NCBI GenBank assembly: GCA_963771005.1
Contig: CAVYRO010000010.1
Coordinates: 434,001-498,000 of the forward strand
DNA: 64,000 bases
Reading direction: 5' to 3'
Source of the DNA: DASQZK01 sp963771005
Lineage (GTDB): Bacteria > Bacteroidota > Bacteroidia > Bacteroidales > GCA-2748055
Below the pieces are notes generated by a model. It did not search any database and was not told the DNA's origin. It saw nothing but the letters and a program-made list of their open reading frames with translations. This document shows, piece by piece, positions 36,519 to 46,400 of this stretch; the stretch's first letter is position 1; each line of letters opens with the position of its first letter. The position numbers and the translations under genes are program-made.

Positions 36519-39500
36519 CTATACCTCCGCCTCCCCAAGACCGGTGAAGACCTGCAACAGCGAAGCCAGCGACGAAGGGAAATTAATCCCGTCCGGGTCC
36601 GCCAGGTCCCGGTGAGGAAAGGCGGATGGCGGGATGGGGTCCTGGCCGGTCACCACGCCGTCGAAGAGATCGCTGATCAGGCCCGAACCGCCCTGTTCGA
36701 GCATGTCGGCGACGGCGAAGAAGGCATCCTCCAGGTCTGCCAGGCGCGCTGTATTGGGATGGGTGAAAATTGCCGCCGGACCTCCTGGCAAAGGATCGGT
36801 ACCCAGGATATTTTGCATCAGTTTTCTCCTGAAACTACGAATTTCCTTGCTCCGGCCGGAATCGATCTCCCTGTTGAAACAAACGATGGAAAGATTTCCG
36901 TCGAACATAAATCCGCGACGGTTAAAGGAGCCGCTGCCCCCGTAAAGCCACATATCATCCACAATGACAATTGTATGCATGAGACGTATCGGCCTTCCGG
37001 GGAATCCCAGGGGATGGAAGATCCGGACCCGTTCCGGGGCTGCATCCTTCAATACCTCAAATGCTTTTTTCCTCCGGTCATACGCACGTGCGGCGAAGGC
37101 TTCGAATCCTTTGCCGGCCGGCACTTCCTTACTGACACATATCAAAACATGAAGCGAAGGTTTCTCCTCCAGTTGTTTGGCAAGGAGAGAAACGAGATCG
37201 GTATCTTTATTCGGGGGATCATCCGCATTATCCGTCGCGGACGGATCGTTGGGCTTATAGTCGGTAAAGGAGAAAGCGGAAGTTTCTATATATATAAGGT
37301 TCCTGGCGGATTTGAAGGCGGAGCGAAGAACAGGGATCGAGTCACGGCGGCCGTGCTTTGCCGTGAATGCTTCCCGGCGGAACTCACTGTAAAGTAATTG
37401 TCCCGCTGCACTGGCAGCCAGGGCATTGATGGCATTCCTCACCTGGGTATTGGAGGCCGGCTGGGAAGGGATGACATTGGAAACGGTATTGACAAGAGAG
37501 CTCCAGTCGGGGGGAAGAGAGTTGATGACGCTGTCGGGCATCAGCTTCAGATTGGCCGAATCGGCGCCGGGGGCGATGTCCTGAAGCAGGGCAGCGGAGA
37601 AATTTCCGGTTGTCACGGGATTTGTGGGGACAGCCCACCTGGCATCATCGTTAAGTTCCTGGAGACGGGTTGCCAGTCCCCGGGTCCTGCGAAACGCTGC
37701 GCGTGCCATCTCATAAGCCAGTACTCCTCCCGATGTTCCGAAGCCCGCCCCCAGAAATTCCTCACCTCCCGGACTTCCCGGGCTTCCGGCCCGGTGAAGG
37801 CTGCTGCGGCTGTCATGGCGCACCCACATCCCGCCGGTTACCGAAGTCCAGTCACCTGCTGCTGAACGGCCCGATGCCACATTGTCATTTCTCGTCATCA
37901 AGGGCAATCGCGGCGCTTCACGGGGTTGGCTTTCATTGCCCAGGCTCAGGGCCACATCCACGGCGCTGGCCGCGTCTGTGATGCTACCTATGCTATTCAG
38001 CGGGCGTGTTGGCAGACCCAGCAATCCGGAGGGTGCAACGCCCCTTTCCGTGGCCGATCCGAACTGGTTATTTCCCCTGCCGGCCAGGGTCGATTCCGCA
38101 TTGCTGAGCGCTGCGGGTACATCGACAGTCGTTCCTAGCAGCCCGAAAGACCGTTTGGCTCCCGTCCTGTTCACAGCCACCAGATCGAAAAGGAGTTTGG
38201 GCCGTACCGGCACGGTTTCATCCTTTCGAAGGCCAAAAGGATTTTTAACAATAAAACCGATCGTGAACTGGTTGTTCAGAATGCCGCCTGCACCGTTTCC
38301 TCTTCCTTCCCGCGCATCGGCAAGGAATTTCCGGTTATAGATCCTCACTGCTGTACCTTCCGCAAGCTGCGGGTTACCTGCTGATTTTTCCGGAATTTCC
38401 ATCTGCAGGAAAATATCACGGTTGTCGGAGGCCGCAGTGATAAAATGTGCACTTAAATTTACATTCTCCAGTCTGCCTGCTATGTCACCTGTGCCCCCTG
38501 CGGGAAATACCGGCCATTCGGAAGCGGAAGGATCGGCAGCCACAGCAAAATCAGATTCAATGACCGGGGATACGACAAGCGATAATCCGGCTGCGTTCCG
38601 TACGGCCTGTTCCTCCTTTGCAAGCAACTGGTTACCGTTCAGGAAAAATTCCAGGGTCTCATCATGGAAAACCCTGATCTGAAAGTCCTGGCCTGCAAAC
38701 GGGGCTTCCAGGGTTTCCGTTCCGCGGAGATGGCTGTTGAGATCATCCGCGAAAAGAGTAAGGAAATCTCTTTTGATATTCAACCCGCTAGCGAGGGACT
38801 GCGGGGAAAATGTGTTGGACAGCGTACCAAAGGTGGCGGGACCGATCTCTGTTTTCTGTGTTAAGGTGGAAGCAGACACAACCACAGTCAGGGGCTGAGC
38901 TGCCGTTGTAAATTTATAAACCCCCTGTGTGTTTTTGACTGCGCCCAGGTTCGTTATCCTCGCGACGGCATCGGTCACTGGATTCCTGAACAATGAAACG
39001 ATCCTCACTCTCACTTCTGTGCCCGCGGCGGCCCTGAGATTAAACAGCTGGCTGTTACTAATCACGGGAACCGAAGTCCCTGAAAAATCCTTGGAAATTA
39101 CGGCTGGAAATTTTTCTGCTATGGCGGTGAAAGCAGAGGCCACGGCCAGCGGGTCCAGGGGTTGCCCCGCATCATCATGGATCGTACAGCTTCCTCCCTT
39201 GATCCCGAGTCCGGTACGCGGATCGGAATTGCCGGATTTGGGTCCGGTGGGAGTATCGGTTGTCCCGTGATACGCGAAGTACATCGGTACGGGACGTTGT
39301 GGTTTATCTGTGGCGGATGTCTTACCTTCCAGAACGCGGGAATATAGTCGTACGAGCCTTGCATAAACCTGGGGATGAAGCCGGAGAGCCCAGCCTGAAC
39401 CCGGCGGGGGCGTACCGTCACCCATGCAGAGACGCGGAAGAAAGGTCTTGCTCAGCAAGCAGGCTGCTGGTGCAAGCCACTCACCATCGGTAGCATTGCT

Positions 39501-39611
39501 TTTGAGCAGAAGCGGTTCTCCCGGATCTTCAGCCGGGTCGCCGCCATCCTGCCAGGTAACTGATAATTGCGGGTTGGCAATTCCTAAAACCGATATGACA
39601 TCCTGTATCAT
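36519..39611 (-). CDS. giant-operon protein 4: very large protein with degenerate phospholipase D-like C-terminus
   Basis: The product has about 1030 aa from ATG at 39611. A TTG at 39638 overlaps the previous stop and is an alternative. There is no signal peptide. Most of the protein is of unknown fold, rich in A, G, S, T and P. The region around residues 780-960 resembles a phospholipase D / cardiolipin-synthase core: RNLIYIETSAFSF (IYIEN-like strand), and MHTIVIVDDMWLYGGSGSFN, which matches H-x-K-x4-D-x6-GSxN except that the lysine is isoleucine. Enzyme activity is therefore doubtful. It is the last gene of a four-gene minus-strand operon. The upstream gene ends 23 nt before this ATG. Confidence 0.75.
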   Translation of the reverse strand: MIQDVISVLGIANPQLSVTWQDGGDPAEDPGEPLLLKSNATDGEWLAPAACLLSKTFLPRLCMGDGTPPPGSGWALRLHPQVYARLVRLYSRVLEGKTSATDKPQRPVPMYFAYHGTTDTPTGPKSGNSDPRTGLGIKGGSCTIHDDAGQPLDPLAVASAFTAIAEKFPAVISKDFSGTSVPVISNSQLFNLRAAAGTEVRVRIVSLFRNPVTDAVARITNLGAVKNTQGVYKFTTAAQPLTVVVSASTLTQKTEIGPATFGTLSNTFSPQSLASGLNIKRDFLTLFADDLNSHLRGTETLEAPFAGQDFQIRVFHDETLEFFLNGNQLLAKEEQAVRNAAGLSLVVSPVIESDFAVAADPSASEWPVFPAGGTGDIAGRLENVNLSAHFITAASDNRDIFLQMEIPEKSAGNPQLAEGTAVRIYNRKFLADAREGRGNGAGGILNNQFTIGFIVKNPFGLRKDETVPVRPKLLFDLVAVNRTGAKRSFGLLGTTVDVPAALSNAESTLAGRGNNQFGSATERGVAPSGLLGLPTRPLNSIGSITDAASAVDVALSLGNESQPREAPRLPLMTRNDNVASGRSAAGDWTSVTGGMWVRHDSRSSLHRAGSPGSPGGEEFLGAGFGTSGGVLAYEMARAAFRRTRGLATRLQELNDDARWAVPTNPVTTGNFSAALLQDIAPGADSANLKLMPDSVINSLPPDWSSLVNTVSNVIPSQPASNTQVRNAINALAASAAGQLLYSEFRREAFTAKHGRRDSIPVLRSAFKSARNLIYIETSAFSFTDYKPNDPSATDNADDPPNKDTDLVSLLAKQLEEKPSLHVLICVSKEVPAGKGFEAFAARAYDRRKKAFEVLKDAAPERVRIFHPLGFPGRPIRLMHTIVIVDDMWLYGGSGSFNRRGFMFDGNLSIVCFNREIDSGRSKEIRSFRRKLMQNILGTDPLPGGPAAIFTHPNTARLADLEDAFFAVADMLEQGGSGLISDLFDGVVTGQDPIPPSAFPHRDLADPDGINFPSSLASLLQVFTGLGEAEV

Positions 39612-39634
39612 GCAGATAGAATTTGCAGATTCAA

Positions 39635-42600
39635 TCAAATATTAATTACTGCAACAGCAGAGCTGTTGTCTGGCGCCGTCAGCTTAATGCGGATCACCCC
39701 GTGTACAGGCAGAAATTCCCTGACAGGATAAAAACCCTTGATGATCGCGCCATACCTGGACGGATGTACGGAATGCGTACTTCCGTCGCGCAATATGGTG
39801 GTCACCGTTGCCTGATGCAGTTTGGCCAGGTTACCCACAGGGATCTCATCCAGTGATCTTCTCAATAATAGCCTCCCGTGCGTGGAATGGGTAGCAAAAG
39901 TGATCTCCAGAACATATTTGCCGAACGGCGGGGGAGTCACGGGTGCATTGCTTTCAAAGAGCAGGAGGAGATCCCTTCCGCTACGGCTGGCCTGCAGCCC
40001 GGACAGGTCCGGAGGTTCAGTCTGTGTGATCTCCCCGCTCACCATTCTCTCCGAAACATGGGTCAGCGGATCCGTCAGCCTGATCTTAAACAGGAAACTT
40101 GACCCGGTGACATCCAGCGTTACCTGGAAGGTCCTGAATCCCTCAGGATCAGCATCCAAGAAATATAGTTCTCCTTTAAGTACGGTGGCGGGAACGGGCG
40201 TAGCTTTATTCAGAAAAACCGAAGGAACGGCCGTATCCGAAAATTTCTTCTGTGTGAAATCCCAGGCAAATATTTCCAGTTTGAAAGTGCCGTGCGGAGT
40301 AACTTCGAGGACAGCATCACTCCTGAAGGAGATGAGCGCTGCCTGTGATCCGCTTTGTACGGCCGTTACGTCCTTTATTTCCGGGAGCGTCGAAGGCAGT
40401 CGATCTGCTTTCACCAGGTTGGATTGAGGCGAACGACCCGGTATAAACCCATTGATCATATCCTGTTCACCGGTGGCCACGGCTCGGTAGAAATAGGGAA
40501 ACCAGGATGCAGGAACATTGTCATTGACGAGGAAGCGGTAATGATGAAGACTTTCCGGTCCCGCGGCTGGATTCCCTTCTTCATCCAGGTTCTGCCAGCC
40601 TGCATCGGTCACCTCCTGTACGGGGATCCCCATGATAGCGACATCACGGGCTACAAATTCCCTTTGCGAGCGGAAGATCTCAACCACTGAAGGCTTCGGT
40701 GCTTTGGGGAATTCGCAGGCCAGGGTGATCGCCCCGTTTTTTTGTTTCAGTGAAAGCGCCGGAGTGCCGGGGACCGATCTCCGCGGAACCGCCACGAAGA
40801 GCCATGGTTTTGAGAGCGCCGAAGTTTCCTGCTCCCTCGTAACGGACGCCACGGAAAGTACGACAAGCCCGTCCATGGTTCCCGGTATTCCGATTTCATA
40901 TTCCACGCCGGTACCCTGCGGCGGCTGCGGGATAAGCGTTTCATTGATACGGGTGAAGGCATCCAGGCAGCGGTCCTGGGCCATGGCAATATCCCGCAGG
41001 TCGGTGGCCCGGCCGATAAGGTCCGCATCCTGCCTAACAGGTAATTCCGCTTTATCACGGATCTTCGCCTCATAGGCACGGTAAATGGCATAACCTCCGG
41101 TAGCATTCGGAACCCTGTCGAAGGTGAGCCGCAGACGGGAGATGCCTCTCGCATCCGGAAGGGGTGTCCATATGATATCGGGGGGAATGAATACGGGCGG
41201 GGGAGCCGGGATGGGATTGGGTACGAAGGTAGTGAGCTTCGGCGGCCGGCCAGGGGCTACCGGAGGTACCGTATCGCTGAATAAAGCAGGGTTTCTCCAT
41301 TCGGCTGCCTTGACGAAAAGGGTAAAGTACCATTCCTCATCGGGGTTAAATGCTATGTTCACGTCTGCCACTTTTACCCTGTAGCGGCGCATTTCACCCT
41401 CAACATTCTGTCCGCCCGGACCGGTAGCCTGAGGCAGCAACTCTATGCTGATGCCGGCGCCGGGACTCGTGGGCAACGATGTAAAATCAGGAGGTGTGCC
41501 GGGAGGAACATCCGAATTGAAGCTCAGCTGGAGTAACGGCCCTCCCGAAGCTTGATTGTCTGTCTGAAATATGGAGGGATAGTCCGTGGGCGGGATATGG
41601 CCATTATCTTTTGTGCCGTCGGGGAGATATAGCCGGCGGTGAAAAACTCCGGCGAGCTGAAAGGATTTCGGAGACCTGTCCTGCCAGTCCCATAATATCT
41701 CGAAGACCATCTCGTTCGGGGCTGTATTTCCGGCGATCCGGCTCTTGTCGGGAGTCAGGGACAGGCTGATGAGACGCGGTGATTCGGGCGGGCGCGCAGA
41801 GAGTGTTATTTCGGTAGTTCCCCAGTCGCTCCAGCGGCCGAATGCATCCATAGATGCCACGCCGTACCTGTTTTCACGGTTACCTGTAAAAGGGAGCTCG
41901 ATCTGGGAATGAATAAAACGGTTCACGGTAGTCAGGATCGGATCACTCGTGTCACCGGGTTTCACCGGTACGAATAATGCCGGTTTATGCGGAAGGGCGG
42001 CAGGCCGCAGGGTATTCAGATAGGTCCCGTTCACCCCGGTTTCCGACATGGCGATCGCATTGCCCTGGATCTGAAGCTTGCTCAGTTTGGTCCAGGTCAG
42101 CGCTCCCTCTACCGACCAGGGTTCATCGCGATGGGGAGGACGGTTCAATGAGAACACCGAACCGCTCAGACCGGTTACCGGCAGGGGGGGGAATACGGAT
42201 TTATGTGAAAGTGCACAATACTCCTCCTTGTAGGTGGGATCCGTGAACACTTCACCCTCAAAACGAAATCTGAAGGTTGAAGTTACCCTGTAGTCATGGC
42301 TCACATGAAAATAAGACGGTGGTTCAAGGACCCGGTCGGCGGGGTTAACGGAGGCGGGAAAATCGGTGACCCCGAACCCGGAGGCCAGGGCGAACCAGGG
42401 ATCGGTGAAGGCATTGATCAGCACGGTGACCAGCAGGGGCATGTTCAGGGTGGCATCGGGGGTGGATTGCCCGGGGAATTCCGGCTGGTGAATGCCCGGA
42501 ACAGTTTCTTCCAGGATAAAATCTGCCTGCGAGTGTACATCCCCATCATCCACAGCCTTCAGCATCTTTCCTATCCTTTCCAGTAGAGGAGGGGTTCCTT

Positions 42601-43390
42601 TCCGGAGTTCATCCACAGCTTCGGTATCGTCAGGAATTTCCCAGCCGGGTACCTGAACGCCGGAAGGAAGGGTTACCGGGAGAGGCAGGTAAAAAGGCTG
42701 CGCTGTTTTGATCCGTTGCCTGGCGCTGTCTGCCGGATCGGTGAGCTGGGAAGGATACCCCTGTTGACCGGGTGCATAACCGGCCAATTCATTGCCTTCA
42801 GCCGGAAGTCCTGCGATCTGTATCAGTTCCCAGTCGTCGAGGGAAATATATTTCTTCATCGTGACGCCTGTAATGCTTCGGATGGTGCTGCTCCCCGTCA
42901 CTGAAAATCCGCCGATGAACGGATGCTGAAACCGGACAGTCCTCGTCGTATTCGCCGCTATGCCGACGACCTGACCCATGACCGGATTGTTTTTTGTATC
43001 GCAGGCGTTCACGATCAATGCAGCGCTGGGACTGGTATTTTGAATCACCAGGATCAGGATATAGAAAGGTCCTCCCGGAACGACGTACAAGCCCTTTCCG
43101 GCATGAAATCCTGCAGCCTGCGTATTCTTGTATCGTACATCGACGGGATCCCCTTTACGGCGGTCTCTTCTCCATACAAAAAACGGCTCCCGCGGCAGAC
43201 CCAGCTCCGGGTTCACACGCCAGCGAAGCCCCAGGGGGACGTTGCCCTGGTTGGTGGCGGGAGTCACCAGGGTACCTTCGGGCAGCGATCCGACCTTTGA
43301 TTTGATCTCTGTTGCAGACAGGCCCTGCGGCTTTTTATGCTGCAGCGGGGCGATCTCGAGTTCAAACATTATTGAGGGCAGAAAAGCCAT
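39635..43390 (-). CDS. giant-operon protein 3: large FN3-like multidomain protein
   Basis: This 1251-aa protein has no signal peptide or membrane segment. The N-terminal third is unrecognised (MFELEIAPLQHKKPQGL, later GFSVTGSSTIRSITGVT). From about residue 530, segments look like fibronectin-III or Ig-like beta domains (RLISLSLTPDKSRIAG, RLRLTFDRVPNATGGYAIYR, EIKDVTAVQSGSQAALISF and PPDLSGLQASRSGRDLLLLF). It could be a structural or binding protein. It follows protein 2 by 38 nt and is followed almost directly by protein 4, so all appear to be co-translated. No family was recognised with confidence. Confidence 0.7.
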   Translation of the reverse strand: MAFLPSIMFELEIAPLQHKKPQGLSATEIKSKVGSLPEGTLVTPATNQGNVPLGLRWRVNPELGLPREPFFVWRRDRRKGDPVDVRYKNTQAAGFHAGKGLYVVPGGPFYILILVIQNTSPSAALIVNACDTKNNPVMGQVVGIAANTTRTVRFQHPFIGGFSVTGSSTIRSITGVTMKKYISLDDWELIQIAGLPAEGNELAGYAPGQQGYPSQLTDPADSARQRIKTAQPFYLPLPVTLPSGVQVPGWEIPDDTEAVDELRKGTPPLLERIGKMLKAVDDGDVHSQADFILEETVPGIHQPEFPGQSTPDATLNMPLLVTVLINAFTDPWFALASGFGVTDFPASVNPADRVLEPPSYFHVSHDYRVTSTFRFRFEGEVFTDPTYKEEYCALSHKSVFPPLPVTGLSGSVFSLNRPPHRDEPWSVEGALTWTKLSKLQIQGNAIAMSETGVNGTYLNTLRPAALPHKPALFVPVKPGDTSDPILTTVNRFIHSQIELPFTGNRENRYGVASMDAFGRWSDWGTTEITLSARPPESPRLISLSLTPDKSRIAGNTAPNEMVFEILWDWQDRSPKSFQLAGVFHRRLYLPDGTKDNGHIPPTDYPSIFQTDNQASGGPLLQLSFNSDVPPGTPPDFTSLPTSPGAGISIELLPQATGPGGQNVEGEMRRYRVKVADVNIAFNPDEEWYFTLFVKAAEWRNPALFSDTVPPVAPGRPPKLTTFVPNPIPAPPPVFIPPDIIWTPLPDARGISRLRLTFDRVPNATGGYAIYRAYEAKIRDKAELPVRQDADLIGRATDLRDIAMAQDRCLDAFTRINETLIPQPPQGTGVEYEIGIPGTMDGLVVLSVASVTREQETSALSKPWLFVAVPRRSVPGTPALSLKQKNGAITLACEFPKAPKPSVVEIFRSQREFVARDVAIMGIPVQEVTDAGWQNLDEEGNPAAGPESLHHYRFLVNDNVPASWFPYFYRAVATGEQDMINGFIPGRSPQSNLVKADRLPSTLPEIKDVTAVQSGSQAALISFRSDAVLEVTPHGTFKLEIFAWDFTQKKFSDTAVPSVFLNKATPVPATVLKGELYFLDADPEGFRTFQVTLDVTGSSFLFKIRLTDPLTHVSERMVSGEITQTEPPDLSGLQASRSGRDLLLLFESNAPVTPPPFGKYVLEITFATHSTHGRLLLRRSLDEIPVGNLAKLHQATVTTILRDGSTHSVHPSRYGAIIKGFYPVREFLPVHGVIRIKLTAPDNSSAVAVINI

Positions 43391-43428
43391 AACTCCTTAT
43401 TTTTTGAATATGCGGTTTCCTGTTTTTA

Positions 43429-46400
43429 TCAGATCTCCCATGGGGCTTTCTCCGGGATCTCCATTTCCGTCAAAGGAATAATATCCATGAGAGGATCCTC
43501 AGTCATCAGGGTATGCCGGTACACCCTTATCGCAAGTTCCAGGGTTCCCGAAACAGCCGGATCCAGAAGTACCAGTGCACGGCATCCGCCCGTCGTATAT
43601 ATAATACCGCTGGAAAGTGCCGAACCATTCTCCATCACTTCCATCCAAAGCTGTTCACCGGACCGGAAATGCTGTATCGCATCGTCGTCGGGTGTAGGTG
43701 TTTCCACTTCAACCGGAACCTCACGTGTTCTCAGGAGCCTTTCCGGGGCATCTATGAGCACTCCGAAAGGCCTGGCCGGAGTTTCCTGGTTCCACAGGAA
43801 GGTGATCCCGGGCTGGTGCGGACCGGGAAGGTCACTGCCGAATGAATTCAACAGGGCGGTTTCCATCTCCGCATCTGTAACGATGAGAACCTGAACCGAT
43901 GAAACACCTGAAGGCTGAGTTTCATCCGGGATGACGAAACCCCGGTTCCCCGCAACGAGGTTCAGGGGCGACTTCAGACGTTTCTCCCGGATAAAGCCGG
44001 AAGCGGTTACCCTGGCGAATTCCTGTGCACTCTCAAACCGGGATGTGGTAAAAGCCGTCCGGTAAAGGGGAGTGACCGGATCTTCGGATGGCGGTGTCGA
44101 TTCTATATCGAGAATATATGCCGTCCCCCGGTCAAGCGGGATATCAACGGTGAAGACCTGGTGACTTTCGGTTTCAATGATCTCCGGGATGCACGTCATC
44201 TCTGTGACGAGTTCCGACATAGTCGCCGCGTAAGGGGATTTGAGCTGTGCCTTTACCGGGTGCAAGGCCGGCTGGCTGATCTCGGGTTTTTCTGCCGGGT
44301 GATTCCCGTTGGCTTTCCTGAGAACTACATTCAGGGTTTTACCGAAAGCCTTGAATAATTGGATAACGGATGCATCGTTGAAAATGAAATTCACCTTGTC
44401 CGTGGTAAAGAATTCGTCTTCATCGTTCCCCGGGATCATGGCAAGGACCCATGGATTCAGCCGTTTGGGCGACGTTGCGGCTGTCCTGAACTTAAACTGC
44501 TGAGTGAAATCTTTCGCTTTGAACTTAGTATGGTCTGTGGCTTTCCGGATAGTTCCCTTATAATTTACTGTAACCGTATAGAGGGTGTCCGGTGCGAACA
44601 GTGGCCGCTTATCCCCTTCCTCGAGGGATTTGACCACCACCTCCACCATACTGTCGTGGTAATGTTGCCCGGAGACCACCCTTTCGGTCTCTGCCTTAGT
44701 GAGAATTTCGACCACCCCGAGGATAACAGGTGGCGGATTTTTGAAGATCTCCGGCTGGTCCTGGTCATGCTCGTACAGGAGTTCGATGTAGGAGATGGCT
44801 TTGTCCGGCTTATATTCAACCAGGAATAAATTGTGGCTTCCCTTGAATTCCCCGGCCAGGAAATTGAATACCCTTCTCACGTCGGAAAGCCAGGGTCCGC
44901 CGTCATCCCTCCATGCAGGCGGGAGATCGGTAAAATTATTTATCGACTGTACCGGAAGCTTGATCTCTTCCACCACTTCATCCTTCTCATTGAAAGCCCT
45001 GAGTTTCATGAATTCAACGACCTTGCGTTCCGTATTGGTACAAATGAGGGCCCTGAACATTGAAGCATCGCCGGTTTCAATTACGATGCGTTCGCGGTTA
45101 CCTGCGCTTTCGAGGAACTTTTTCACCAACTCAACAAGCCCTTCACTGAGGGTATCATCCTTAAGGTCCTTGTTGAGGTGCAGGAAAGGAAATTCCAGCG
45201 CCTGTCCGGCATCGATCCCTCCCGAAGGAGGAATAACCTCTGCGGGTTCAAGGAAGGTTCCGTTAAAACGGGCTGTGTAATCCTGCACGAGCTGATCGGT
45301 GCGTCCCGGGTAATTGGCTTCATGTACATATAATTTCAGGCCGGGTGCGGTACTCCTGACGGTGTCCGGCGGATCGGGCCATGCTATCCCGGTCAGCTTC
45401 CAGCCGTCCGGCGAATAGCCCGGGAAGGGATCATTCGGGTTGCGGATAAGCGATGACGTGGTAACCGTGAAATGGGCGTTAAATGTCCAGAGCACGCTGG
45501 TAGCCGGTGCAATCTCCCGGCAGATCACTTCGAACCGGTCGCGGATGGTCTCCCGCTGTTCTTCCGAACGTTGGTAGGCACGGGGGAAAGGAATAGGGAT
45601 CCAGCTGTCCAGGGCCAGGTCCACCCCTTTGTCAGTGGCCTGGGAATCGCCGCTGACGGCAGGCCTTGCTGGCTGCCACCAGGTGACCGGGATATCCGTG
45701 ACGCCACCGGGAAGTGCGGGACTTATCGTAAGCTGGCTGATCTCATATTTCAATTCTCTTTCGCCCGGATTGTCCGGCACCCCTCCCATCGAAAACCATC
45801 CGTCGCTGCCAGGGGGAAGGGTGGGTACCTCCGAGAGGGGTTTTAAACCTGTGAAGGTGGAAGAAAATATGGGAGGATATTTCATTTGCAAAACAGGGAT
45901 CACATCGATTGGCATCCCCGGAATAACCTCTCCCGCATTATGTGAGATCCCCAGCGAACTGTCGACTGGCTGATCCGTTGCCTGTCCTTCGAGGAGGGCC
46001 GGTGAATGGCTCTGAAGGGAGAGGCCAGTGGCAAGTTGTTCAGGCTCGGGCAGATCCTGTTCCTCACCGATGGTAATTCTTACGCAACCTTTGATGGAAG
46101 TCAGCCAGAGATCGATTTTTCCGCAAACTTCGCCACTTACGTAAAGGGGTTCGGGCGCTTCGACATCCAGTTTGGCACTGGCGCCAAGCCCGACGAACCA
46201 AAGATGGATCCGGCCTTCCAGGGTCATTCTGCCGATGAAATGCAGGGGTGCGGTGGTAACGCCAACATCGAGCGCCCCGGCTACTTTCGCGTACAGCCCC
46301 GAACTTTCATCCCCGATCACCAGTGAGGCGGCAATCCCCGCGGCAATTGAGAACCCGGTCAGATCACCGATGGGCAGGCCCGAGATGCCGTTCCCGTCAA